The position numbers and the translations under genes were made by a program. Below are positions 35,574 to 43,407 of a stretch of 50,783 nucleotides of DNA, piece by piece. Position 1 is the first letter of the stretch, and every line of letters starts with the position of its first letter. The notes below the pieces were generated by a model. The model was not told the origin of the DNA. It worked only from the letters and a program-made list of their open reading frames with translations, and did not search any database. This DNA comes from Pseudanabaena sp. Salubria-1. GTDB lineage: Bacteria; Cyanobacteriota; Cyanobacteriia; Pseudanabaenales; Pseudanabaenaceae. The stretch covers positions 1-50,783 of the forward strand of contig JALQCR010000047.1 of NCBI GenBank assembly GCA_023336205.1, written 5' to 3'.

Positions 35574-35809
35574 AAGCTATTTAGCCGATGTGCAAAAAAG
35601 GCTTCTTTGAGAAGCTAAAAACAGCAACATAGATGTTTCGTTAAGCCCATTTGTAGCGAGATTTAAACTCACAAGTTTGAATCTCGCTATTTTTATTGCG
35701 ATATTTTATAGAATTTTTTAGAATAAATATAGCTATTTATTTAAGCTTATTTATTGCAAGTTAGTATAGTAACATAAACTGGAAGATCTGGTCAGAAATT
35801 TTTGCCTTT
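35574..35809 (+). other. Gene-free stretch with a free-standing terminator
   Basis: This AT-rich region has no ORF. A strong hairpin with 16-bp arms (TAGCGAGATTTAAACT with one G-U pair) lies at 35654-35689, followed by TTTTTATT. No gene precedes it within 80 bp after the tandem terminators, so it may end an unannotated small RNA; the rest (35700-35809) should hold the promoter of the DUF3177 gene. Confidence 0.5.
35654..35694 (+). terminator. Orphan Rho-independent terminator
   Basis: 16-bp stem around a 4-nt loop, T5 tail. No coding gene directly upstream. Confidence 0.7.
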
Positions 35810-36400
35810 ATGGATGCAACCCTTATTCGTCAACTTGTATGGCTAGACTATCGATTAGCTCTGCTGTTTATTGTTTTAATACCCTTCGGCTTATTGGTTT
35901 GGGCTTTACGGAGTGGCAGTGAAGCAATCAAGAGATCGCTACTTTTGTATTGGCGTGTTGCTAGTCTGGTATTAATTACTATTTATTTAGCGATCGGAAA
36001 CTTAGGTATATCTTATATTTCTGGCATTGTGGCGGCAGTTTTAATCGTGCTTGCGCTCTGGTTTTGGCAAGATTTAAATGAAGATATTGGAGCTTCGCGC
36101 CAAGGTCTTAAGCAAATTTACTTGGGATGGCGGTGGGCTACAACGGTTTATTGCTCTCTAAGCGTGGTATTTCGGCTAATATTTGCTAACTGTGCCTTTA
36201 TGAATGCTGAGCAACTGAGTGACATTTGCAAAATTTGGTTTGAGCCACCACTAAGTTTTAGCGCCACATTTCATAATGGAGTTCCTGTCGAGAACTTAGC
36301 TTTTGTCGGCGCAGTGGGGGGAATTGTTTATATGTTGTACTTCTTCTCTTTTCTCGCTTTTAGCTTACCGAAAACTGGTCGAATCGCATTTCGTGACTAA
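35810..36400 (+). CDS. DUF3177-like membrane protein
   Basis: A 196-residue protein with about five hydrophobic helices; the longest clear ones are ~15-31, ~44-62, ~66-85, ~117-133 and ~168-187. The sequence WLDYRLALLFIVLIPFGLLVWA at the start and the conserved Cys pair around FANCAFMN...SDICKIWF fit the cyanobacterial DUF3177 family as I recall it. No function is known. Its stop TAA runs straight into a MITE (36400-36600). Confidence 0.65.
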   Translation: MDATLIRQLVWLDYRLALLFIVLIPFGLLVWALRSGSEAIKRSLLLYWRVASLVLITIYLAIGNLGISYISGIVAAVLIVLALWFWQDLNEDIGASRQGLKQIYLGWRWATTVYCSLSVVFRLIFANCAFMNAEQLSDICKIWFEPPLSFSATFHNGVPVENLAFVGAVGGIVYMLYFFSFLAFSLPKTGRIAFRD

Positions 36401-36600
36401 TACCAAAGCCCAAAATGGCGTAACCATTTTGGGCTTTTAAAACCCTTGCAGGGTTTGTTTCTTTAGGACTTACGCACAAGAACGCATCGTAAGGGCAATT
36501 CATGAATTGCCCTTACGATGCAATGCAGGTTTAGAGTTATTTTGCGTAAGTCCTATTTTTAATTCAAAGAAGTGTGGCAATACTTTTTTGAATTGCTATA
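36400..36600 (-). repeat. MITE-A copy 3, split by MITE-B
   Basis: Third copy of the ~105-bp repeat found at 39731-39836 and 43129-43233. Ends are ATACCAAAG (36400) and GAATTGCTATA (36600). A second small element (36466-36553) is inserted inside it. The left part and right part align to the uninterrupted copies. It starts on the stop codon of the DUF3177 gene. Confidence 0.85.
36464..36555. repeat. MITE-B (GGACTTACGCA ends)
   Basis: 88 bp with 11-bp terminal repeats GGACTTACGCA and a TA direct repeat on both sides. It has an internal 38-bp perfect palindrome (36484-36521). The GGACTTACGCA end and TA duplication fit small non-autonomous relatives of IS630/Tc1-type elements, common in cyanobacteria. 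It lies inside MITE-A copy 3. Confidence 0.85.
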
Positions 36601-36626
36601 ACTACAGCGCTTTGCGCTTCAATCCT

Positions 36627-36687
36627 AAAAGAGGTTGCTTCGCAACCTTTTTTTATACTAAAAGAGGGTGCTCTGCGCCCTCTTTTA
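36627..36687 (-). terminator. nadK terminators
   Basis: Two hairpins: AAAAGAGGTTGC/TTC/GCAACC (36627-36650), then TAAAAGAGGGTGC/TCT/GCGCCCTCTTTTA, whose right arm contains the nadK stop (36685-36687). Confidence 0.8.
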
Positions 36688-37614
36688 ATTTCTGTATTGA
36701 TTTGGATAACGTACCCTTGCGCCTGTCCATAGGAGCTTTTGGCGTAGTGCCTGATAGTAGGAATACTCTTCTCGCAAGACAATAAATTGTGCTTGATGCT
36801 CTGACATCTGGATGTCCACTCTTTGCCCAGGGAAGATTGATGTAGCCATGACTCCATCTGTCCATAGCTTTAGAGTAAAGTCGTCGGTAGAAAGCGGCCA
36901 AATGCTCACCGTTAATTTGGGTGGAATTACGATCGCCCGACTCGATAAACTCAATGGACAAATCGGCGTAATCGCGATCGCGTGCATTCCTGAATGCACA
37001 ATTGGTCCATTTGCTGCCACGGTGTAAGAGGTCGAGCCAGTCGGTGTCGCTACAATTAACCCATCACCGTGATATTGATCGACCACCTCGCCATCGATTT
37101 CTAGTTCTAGCGCCGCAGTGACCATACGATCGGGGGAGGCTGGCTTGACGCACATCTCATTGAGGCATAAAAATAGACCATAGGGTTGACCGAGCCTCGT
37201 CCCCAAGCCTTCATCAACTGTAACTACTTTTGCTTCTAACATCATTCGCTGCTCGATCGCAAAGCGATCGGACAAAAGTCGTTCCCAGATTTCGACAGTA
37301 TTTTCACATTCCTCAATTGAATGGGTAAGAAATCCTAAATGTCCACCGACATTAATTGCTAGTATTGGCACTCCAAGTTTTGCTAGGTATCTAGCTGCCC
37401 CCAAAGTTGCCCCATCGCCACCTAGTACAACGGCAAGATCGATTTCTTGATGCATTGATTCAAGAAACACAGGATAAGGGTTATCAGTTGCTCCTGTTGG
37501 ACCAATTAAGACTTTGACCCCAAGTGCTTCTAACTCATTGCTACATCGCTCAGCCCATATTTTGCCAATTTGACTGCCCGACTTATAGGCGATGATTGCT
37601 TTACTAATCTTCAC
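36685..37614 (-). CDS. nadK: NAD+ kinase
   Basis: Phosphorylates NAD+ to NADP+, the only route to NADP in bacteria and therefore central to photosynthetic electron use. 309 residues. The catalytic GGDGATLGAAR, NVGGHLGFLT, and GLIVATPTGSTSY motifs are intact, as is the C-terminal WPLSTDDFTLKLW-type region. Cyanobacteria often carry two nadK genes; this one is isolated. Its stop lies in the terminator arm. Confidence 0.95.
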   Translation of the reverse strand: MKISKAIIAYKSGSQIGKIWAERCSNELEALGVKVLIGPTGATDNPYPVFLESMHQEIDLAVVLGGDGATLGAARYLAKLGVPILAINVGGHLGFLTHSIEECENTVEIWERLLSDRFAIEQRMMLEAKVVTVDEGLGTRLGQPYGLFLCLNEMCVKPASPDRMVTAALELEIDGEVVDQYHGDGLIVATPTGSTSYTVAANGPIVHSGMHAIAITPICPLSLSSRAIVIPPKLTVSIWPLSTDDFTLKLWTDGVMATSIFPGQRVDIQMSEHQAQFIVLREEYSYYQALRQKLLWTGARVRYPNQYRN

Positions 37615-37934
37615 AGATTCCCCTCATGTTGGGATTAATGGTTGTCAAAATCGGCGGTACTTTGCCATACCTAATTCTAAGTCTCGATGTCAACACTTTA
37701 TTTGTCGCTCAAAGCGATGCTGGCAAAACTGAAAAGAGAGTTGCAGTACGAAGCACCACAACTCTCTTTTCAGTTTTAGAAATGGCAGAATTTGCCTTTT
37801 TTTAGGTCGGTTATAGTCGGCATTGTCATAATTGTTATAAATCTTTTTCAATTTATGAAAATTAATGATACAAAAAACAAATTTTTGAGCTAAGATTTGA
37901 CACTAGGTAAAATTCTTGGTGTGAAGGGTAAGTC
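37615..37934. other. Intergenic region nadK / ruvA operon
   Basis: A 320-bp spacer between divergent genes. It contains one hairpin with 19-bp arms (37725-37743 and 37759-37777) over a 15-nt loop. No ORF or recognised RNA. Confidence 0.6.
37725..37777. repeat. 19-bp inverted repeat
   Basis: AAAACTGAAAAGAGAGTTG and its exact complement with a 15-nt loop. It lies between two divergent promoters, so it is not a normal terminator; it may be a 5'-UTR structure or a relic of a small element. Confidence 0.7.
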
Positions 37935-39032
37935 ATGAGTCAGGCAGGATTTGGCGATTCATCAGCACAAGAGCGCATTAGTCAATTGATGCCAGAGCCG
38001 CAAACCCCGCTTCAGAGTGTATCTTCAAACATACACGGTGAGCCGACAACTCTGTTCAACGCCTTGCCCAGACAAGTCTTAGAACAAGAGCTACAGTTTT
38101 GCAACGAGCGTAGTCAGCAAGCTCAAGTTTTGTTGCGTCAAGCTCAAGAGCAACTACAACTATCGCAGCTAGTCATCCAAAGACAGGAAACCCTCACACA
38201 AACTCTTCAGTCGCGCATCGACCAACTTGAGAGTGAGCTACAAGATGTACATGTTAATTGTGATGAACTGCGCGATCGCCTCAAGCGCCAACAGCATCAC
38301 ACCTCGCAACTAAAAGCCGCCCTCGAACGTTGCCTCGACACTTCAACCCCTGCCCCCAATGACATGGCTCTGTCGGCATTAGAGTCTTGGTCGATCGCCA
38401 AGCTTGCCGATGAGAAGATTACTCCTGTTGAAGCGATCAACGATTCACATCTGCAAAATGTGGTCAAAATTGTACCTGCACCTCAACCAATTGAGCTAGA
38501 TGATTCTCAAGAGCTAAAGCCTTTTACAACTGATTTTCACCAATCTGAAGTAATTTCTGAAGTATCTACTGAAGAGCCTGAACCACTTCAGTTGTCCATG
38601 CCTGCAAGAAGCCAACCAATTTCGCCTTTGATTATACGACCTCATAAGGCTTCTCAAGGTTCACCACTTTCTCCTAATATGCCACCTTTGCAGATTGTTG
38701 CAGAACCAACAAAGGATGATCAGATTACTAACTGGCGTATTGAGTCAAAACCAGAACAACAGCCGATCACTATGGCAAAAAATACTACTGCTGATATTAC
38801 CAATGATGATTCATCTGATCCGTCTCTTTCTTCAATCTCAGCCGTAACTAACTCGACCATGTTTTCCCCTGTGGCTATGCCCAAATTTATGAAGGCTTTG
38901 TATGGCAGTGTTGCTAATCCAGAGCGAGAAGAAAACTCTCAGCTTGAGATCGCGAATTCTAGCAATCGCAAAGCAGTAACTTCCCTCGCGGCTGTGCAAC
39001 TTCCTCAGTTTCCGCCATTGCCACGCCGATGA
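37935..39032 (+). CDS. Hypothetical coiled-coil protein, ruvA-linked
   Basis: A 365-residue hydrophilic protein of unknown function. Residues ~50-140 are predicted coiled coil (Gln/Leu/Glu-rich: LEQELQFCNERSQQAQVLLR, ... RDRLKRQQHHTSQLKAALER). The remainder is Pro/Ser/Glu-rich and likely disordered. No signal peptide or membrane segment. Its stop overlaps the ruvA start (ATGA), indicating translational coupling. It could be a structural or DNA-associated protein; the link to ruvA is only positional. Confidence 0.75.
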   Translation: MSQAGFGDSSAQERISQLMPEPQTPLQSVSSNIHGEPTTLFNALPRQVLEQELQFCNERSQQAQVLLRQAQEQLQLSQLVIQRQETLTQTLQSRIDQLESELQDVHVNCDELRDRLKRQQHHTSQLKAALERCLDTSTPAPNDMALSALESWSIAKLADEKITPVEAINDSHLQNVVKIVPAPQPIELDDSQELKPFTTDFHQSEVISEVSTEEPEPLQLSMPARSQPISPLIIRPHKASQGSPLSPNMPPLQIVAEPTKDDQITNWRIESKPEQQPITMAKNTTADITNDDSSDPSLSSISAVTNSTMFSPVAMPKFMKALYGSVANPEREENSQLEIANSSNRKAVTSLAAVQLPQFPPLPRR

Positions 39033-39673
39033 TTGGTTTTCTGCGTGGTGCGATCGCTGCTTGCAAAGCTGCCGACAGTTCTCGAAAAAATACACCTTCC
39101 TATTGGCTCACCCTAGATGTCCAGGGTGTTGGTTACGATGTTCAAATTACGGCTAGCACTGCGAATAAGTTGCCACTTGTGGGGGAGGAGACGCAAATAT
39201 TTACGCATCTGATCGTTCGAGAAGATCAAATGACCTTGTTTGGTTTTGCCACTCTTGCAGAACGTGAATTGTTTCGCCAATTAATCAATGTTTCAGGAAT
39301 TGGGACTCAGGTTGGTTTAGCGCTTCTCAATAGTTTGGGGATTCAAGATTTAGTTAAGGCGATCGTTTCAGGTAATACGCGGGTATTGAGTTTAACTCCT
39401 GGGGTCGGCACGAAAACAGCGGAAAGATTAGCTCTAGAGCTAAAGACAAAACTAGCAGATTGGCGCTTGGCTCAAGTTGGCGTAACCAGCTCTGTTGGTA
39501 GCGTAGTTAGTGTGGCAGTGCAGGAAGAGGTCGAGATGACTTTGTTAGCTCTAGGTTATACACCAACTGAAATTAGTAATGCGCTGAATGCGATCGCGAG
39601 TTTACCGATACTTGCTAAAACTCAAGATATCGAAGCTTGGATTAAAGAAGCGATCGCATGGCTATCCCGATGA
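39029..39673 (+). CDS. ruvA: Holliday junction protein RuvA
   Basis: Binds Holliday junctions and directs RuvB-driven branch migration in recombination and repair. 214 residues: N-terminal OB fold (MIGFLRG, LDVQGVGYDVQI, LIVREDQMTLFGFA), then helix-hairpin-helix motifs (LINVSGIGTQVGLALL and LTPGVGTKTAERLALELK), then a C-terminal UBA-like domain for RuvB. The insert near residue 12-25 (CKAADSSRKNTPSY) is cyanobacterium-like. ruvB is not in the window. Stop TGA is within the terminator. Confidence 0.95.
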   Translation: MIGFLRGAIAACKAADSSRKNTPSYWLTLDVQGVGYDVQITASTANKLPLVGEETQIFTHLIVREDQMTLFGFATLAERELFRQLINVSGIGTQVGLALLNSLGIQDLVKAIVSGNTRVLSLTPGVGTKTAERLALELKTKLADWRLAQVGVTSSVGSVVSVAVQEEVEMTLLALGYTPTEISNALNAIASLPILAKTQDIEAWIKEAIAWLSR

Positions 39674-39720
39674 GAATATTGTGGTGCAAGACCGTGCCTT
39701 GCACCACAATATTCTCATCG
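39668..39720 (+). terminator. ruvA terminator
   Basis: Perfect 23-bp arms over a 7-nt loop. The ruvA stop (39671-39673) is inside the left arm; the T-run is short, so it may be better as a stabiliser than a strong terminator. Confidence 0.75.
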
Positions 39721-39730
39721 GATGTGTTTT

Positions 39731-39836
39731 TATACCAATTCACAAAAGTGTGACAACACTTCTGTGAATTACAAACCAAACCCTGTAAGGGTTTTAAAAG
39801 CACAAAATGGTGTAGCCATTTTGTGCTTTGGTATTA
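39731..39836 (+). repeat. MITE-A copy 1
   Basis: ~105 bp with imperfect terminal repeats (ATACCAATTC...TTGGTAT). It contains internal short palindromes (CAAAAGTGTGACAACACTTCTG and AGCACAAAATGGTGTAGCCA). It matches copy 2 (43129-43233) in the opposite orientation, and copy 3 (36400-36600). No coding capacity. Confidence 0.9.
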
Positions 39837-39853
39837 GAGTTTGCTTAGGGCAA

Positions 39854-39906
39854 AAAAACAAAAGATAAGTAGCGGCGCGAAGCGCCGCTACTTATCTTTT
39901 GTTTTT
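39854..39906 (-). terminator. Glycosyltransferase terminator
   Basis: Perfect 25-bp arms around GAA. The right arm overlaps the glycosyltransferase stop codon (39905-39907). Confidence 0.9.
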
Positions 39907-41155
39907 ATAGCAGTTGTTCGATGGCATCACATGCTACACCTACTCCATCTTCGGACTGTATGAGATGAGCAGTTTCTCTTGCTCTAGCTGCGTAGTTAGG
40001 ATTTGCGAACAATTCACTTAATTCTTTGACAATTTGTGGTGTTGAGTATTGCTTGCGAGAAAGGGTGCGTGATGTTCCTAACCGCTCGACTCTTGCCGCA
40101 TTATCAGGTTGATCGTGGCTGTAGGGAACTATCAGTGTTGGACAACCTGCCCGCAATGCTTGAGCCGTTGTCCCAATTCCACCTTGATGAACAACTACAC
40201 TAGCCCGTGAAAAAATTTGAGAGTAGGGCGCATAGTTTACAGCAATAATGTTTTTGGAAAGATTCTCTGGCGGTGCATTCTTGCCCATTAGAAGGACAGC
40301 ACGACGATTTAATCGATTTGCCGCTTGAATGCTTTCTCGATAGAAGTTGCCAGGGGTGATCACTGCGGAAGAACCTAAGGTAAATACAATCGGTGGTTCA
40401 TCTGCATTCAGAAATTGCATTAGTTCCGAATCTGCTTCCATTTCTTGACTGCCATCGTAAAATGTGAATCCTGTGGCGATCGCATTGGCTACCCAGTCTG
40501 GTTGAGGCTTGAGTATTAGAGGAGAAAACAGAGCTAGCACCAAGTAGGGTGAATACTTGTCATCAATCAAAGGATTTCCGAAAAGGGTTGGTAATCCAAG
40601 TTCGGCGCGAAGTTGATAGATCGGTTGTGCCCAAGATTGACTTACCAACTTGGCAAATTGGACGACTCCTCGGTTAAATCCAGTTCCTAAAAACCTAAAC
40701 TTTGCTAGAAAAGGATATTCGGCGCGAACGGGCGGATTGTAAGCTGAGAAGAATGAGGTCGGCTGGAGTACGCCTAAAGCCCAGCGGATTTTCAAAGATT
40801 CTGCTACCAGTCGAGCTGCGTAGACGAGTTCACCTGCAAGAATAAAATCTGCGTCCTTAGCGATGCTGACTAAATCGGTATAGGTTTCGCGCAACCTTGC
40901 TCCCAGCCAATTGATTACATATTTTGAGCCCGTTCGTAAATCCATCATGCGTGCAGCCATTTGCGGATCGTCGAGCATCAGGTTGTTTGGGCGCATTCGA
41001 TGAAACTCGAAACCCAATGCTTCTACCCTAGATTGATATTCTTGGTGTGTTGCAAAAACGACATGATGACCACGTTTTCGCAGCTCAAGTGCGATCGCAA
41101 TTTTGGGATGCAGATCGCCAAGACTACCAATGATAGCGATAACAATTCGACTCAC
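39905..41155 (-). CDS. Glycosyltransferase (GT1/GT28-like)
   Basis: A 416-residue GT-B-fold sugar transferase of the UDP-glycosyltransferase/MGT type. N-terminal Rossmann strand SRIVIAIIGSLGDLHP and RKRGHHVVFATH; C-terminal donor-site region IVFTLGSSAVIT, SVVVHQGGIGTTAQALRAGCPTLIVPYSHDQPDNAARVERLG. Start GTG 41155 overlaps the stop of the upstream metallophosphatase (GTGA), supporting translational coupling; an in-frame ATG at 41170 is the alternative. The acceptor is unknown: it could be a lipid, carotenoid or macrolide-like compound. Confidence 0.9.
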   Translation of the reverse strand: MSRIVIAIIGSLGDLHPKIAIALELRKRGHHVVFATHQEYQSRVEALGFEFHRMRPNNLMLDDPQMAARMMDLRTGSKYVINWLGARLRETYTDLVSIAKDADFILAGELVYAARLVAESLKIRWALGVLQPTSFFSAYNPPVRAEYPFLAKFRFLGTGFNRGVVQFAKLVSQSWAQPIYQLRAELGLPTLFGNPLIDDKYSPYLVLALFSPLILKPQPDWVANAIATGFTFYDGSQEMEADSELMQFLNADEPPIVFTLGSSAVITPGNFYRESIQAANRLNRRAVLLMGKNAPPENLSKNIIAVNYAPYSQIFSRASVVVHQGGIGTTAQALRAGCPTLIVPYSHDQPDNAARVERLGTSRTLSRKQYSTPQIVKELSELFANPNYAARARETAHLIQSEDGVGVACDAIEQLL

Positions 41156-41994
41156 GATTTCAAAACCCATTCAAAATAGGCAATTTCGGGTACTGCTCCA
41201 ATTCTTATCGGTAATATCGAAACGCCTAACCCACGAGATACATACAAGGAAATTGCATTGCTCTGATACCAACCACTCACATATTTTCCACTACGTGGTG
41301 GCAGAATGGGCGCAAAGCCGAAGAAAGATAGTTGCCCACCATGAGTATGTCCTGACAGCATATATTGTGGCTTATATTCTGACAGTATTCGCAACTCATC
41401 AGTAGAGAATAAATCTATGTATGCAGGTGAGTGTGCAAGTAATAAATGGTTGGGATTGGGGTTAATATTTTGAAGCGATTTGGCTAGATTTGGCTTGCCA
41501 ACTAAGTCATCAATTCCTGTTATTAATAGATTGCGATTACCTTGTTGGTACAAAATACTTTCATTAACTAGTAAACGACAATTATAAGCAGCATATATTT
41601 GGGTGAGACGCTCTAAATCGACTCTTGCTATATATTCCCAATTTCCCAAAATTGCATACTTAGCTGTTTGGCGATCGAGAAGTGATAAGAAGCGATCGTA
41701 TCCATCTATCTGTTCAGCTTTATCGACAGAATCTCCAGTAAATACTACGATATCTGGTTGGAGTTTATTAACTTGTTCCGCAATCCTTTGGGCGCGATCG
41801 TTAAACTTTTTTAGATGGAGATCGCTAATTTGGACTATCTTTATAATGTCATGATTAGAAGGCATTTCTGGATTGAGCCGATGATTTGTAACCACAAAAA
41901 GATTTGGCTCAATGCTAAAAGCATAAATAGGTAGTAATGCTAAAACTGTAATAATGAAAAGTAGAATGTAGCGTTTGTTCTTTATCTTTCTCAT
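41152..41994 (-). CDS. Membrane-anchored metallophosphoesterase
   Basis: A 280-residue calcineurin-like phosphoesterase of the YkuE/LpxH-like type. An N-terminal hydrophobic segment (~8-28) anchors it. Metal motifs: ISDLHL, FTGDSVD, GNWEY (the usual GNHE has Trp in place of His) and SGHTHGGQLS. The histidine change may alter catalysis. Coupled to the glycosyltransferase, so both may act on the same lipid or envelope substrate. Confidence 0.85.
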   Translation of the reverse strand: MRKIKNKRYILLFIITVLALLPIYAFSIEPNLFVVTNHRLNPEMPSNHDIIKIVQISDLHLKKFNDRAQRIAEQVNKLQPDIVVFTGDSVDKAEQIDGYDRFLSLLDRQTAKYAILGNWEYIARVDLERLTQIYAAYNCRLLVNESILYQQGNRNLLITGIDDLVGKPNLAKSLQNINPNPNHLLLAHSPAYIDLFSTDELRILSEYKPQYMLSGHTHGGQLSFFGFAPILPPRSGKYVSGWYQSNAISLYVSRGLGVSILPIRIGAVPEIAYFEWVLKS

Positions 41995-42313
41995 TGAAAC
42001 TTTTGGTGGTTATAAAAACTTTGTTTTTGGTGCAGTGTAATTTTTGTATCGATGTCTGTACTTTTAACTTTAGTGAAAAAAATTGGTGAGCGATCAATTA
42101 AAATTTTATGATTACTATTTGGTAGTCCTAAAAAGTAAAGGATTTAAAGAGTTAATGATAGGCGGCGCTTCGCGCCGTCTTTTAGTACTAGCATTATTTG
42201 AGATTAGGATAACCTGAAGCGTTGCCCTCAAAATGTTATGTTAATTTAGTCTGATGCTTCTAATTCTAAAATGCAAGTACCCTTTCAGAATTCTCATTCA
42301 AACGTAAAATCTT
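41995..42313. other. Divergent spacer
   Basis: A 319-bp AT-rich spacer between divergent genes. A short hairpin GGCGGCGC/TTC/GCGCCGTC lies at 42161-42179. No ORF or known RNA is seen. Confidence 0.5.
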
Positions 42314-43096
42314 ATGTTTGAGCATAATCATCAAGTTTACACGGCTCGTGAGATTGTTCAACACTACAGCCAGTTACGTCAATTACAACCAGCCGAACAA
42401 AGCATTTTGGATCTTCTAAGCAATAGATGGTCGCATATGAAAATGCTGGATGTTGGAATAGGAGGAGGACGTACTACCCAATATTTCTCTAGAGTAGTTA
42501 AGGAATATGTTGGTATTGATTATTCTGAAGAGATGGTGTCAGTCTGCCAAAAGCGTTTTCCATCATCTTCACAATTAAGAATTGAAGTGGGTGATGCTAG
42601 AGATATGAGTCAATTTCCAGATAACTCTTTTGACTTTATTTTATTTAGCTTTAATGGTATTGATGTTATCTCTCATTCAGATCGGTTGCGGGTGTTGAAA
42701 GAAGTCAGCCGAGTCGGCAAATCTGGAGGGTATTTCTTCTTTTCAAGTCATAGTCTACAAGGGCTGGAACGAGAATTTAAATGGCAGAATCAGATTAGCC
42801 TAAATCCTCTCAAAACCTATGTCAATATGATCATGTTTGCTCTTCTACGTTTCTTCAATCGTTCAATTTCTCTACAGCAAATAAAGCATTCTGAACATGA
42901 AATCATTCAAGATGAATCTCATAATTTCCGCTTAAAGCAGTATTACATTCGACCTCAAGAGCAGCTCAATCAATTAAAAGCAGCTTTTGAGAATATCAGA
43001 ATGTACTCTTGGAAAAGTGGTCTCGAAATCACAACTCAACAGGAGCTAAGCGATAACTCTGATATGTGGATTTATTATCTCTGCAAGATAAAATAA
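42314..43096 (+). CDS. Class I SAM-dependent methyltransferase
   Basis: 260 residues. SAM-binding motif I (MLDVGIGGGRTTQYFS, ~46-61), the acidic end of motif II (YVGIDYSEEMV), and DARDMSQFPDNSFDFILFSF. The C-terminal third is basic with a hydrophobic stretch (LKTYVNMIMFALLRFF). It resembles generic small-molecule or lipid methyltransferases; the substrate is not predictable. Independent gene followed by a MITE. Confidence 0.87.
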   Translation: MFEHNHQVYTAREIVQHYSQLRQLQPAEQSILDLLSNRWSHMKMLDVGIGGGRTTQYFSRVVKEYVGIDYSEEMVSVCQKRFPSSSQLRIEVGDARDMSQFPDNSFDFILFSFNGIDVISHSDRLRVLKEVSRVGKSGGYFFFSSHSLQGLEREFKWQNQISLNPLKTYVNMIMFALLRFFNRSISLQQIKHSEHEIIQDESHNFRLKQYYIRPQEQLNQLKAAFENIRMYSWKSGLEITTQQELSDNSDMWIYYLCKIK

Positions 43097-43128
43097 ACGA
43101 TAATTCTTGCTAAAACTCAAGATGTCTA

Positions 43129-43233
43129 ATACCAAAACACAAAATGGCTACGCCATTTTGTGTTTTTAAAACCCTTACTGCGTTTGGTTTTTAATTCTTA
43201 GAAGTGTTTCCACACTTTTGTGAATTGGTATAA
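43129..43233 (-). repeat. MITE-A copy 2
   Basis: ~105 bp, starting ATACCAAAACAC and ending TGAATTGGTATA, in the opposite orientation to copy 1. The internal palindrome CACAAAATGG...CCATTTTGTG is conserved. It is uninterrupted and serves as the template for recognising copy 3. Confidence 0.9.
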
Positions 43234-43286
43234 GCTGAGATTGAAGAGGCGATCGCATGTCTTTAATTTGCGATCAAACGAACTAC

Positions 43287-43335
43287 AAGGAATTTTGTAA
43301 GAGTGTTGGATCTCAACACTCTTACAAAATTCCTT
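43287..43335. terminator. 22-bp hairpin
   Basis: Perfect 22-bp arms (AAGGAATTTTGTAAGAGTGT...) over a 5-nt loop, between the methyltransferase/MITE and the CbiG-CobJ gene. Confidence 0.75.
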
Positions 43336-43356
43336 AATTACCGATCAGACGAATCA

Positions 43357-43407
43357 CAAGAGAATTTTTGAAAGTGTTGCAAAGCAACACTTTCAAAAAT
43401 TCTCTTG
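43357..43407 (-). terminator. CbiG-CobJ terminator
   Basis: Perfect 24-bp arms around AAA. The last four codons (Q-E-N-F) and stop TGA of the CbiG-CobJ gene (stop 43393-43395) lie within the arm. Confidence 0.85.

Noticed and set aside
36507..36961. Open frames across the MITE-B and nadK-terminator region
   Set aside because: They run through hairpins and mobile repeats or antisense to nadK and show no protein-like composition.
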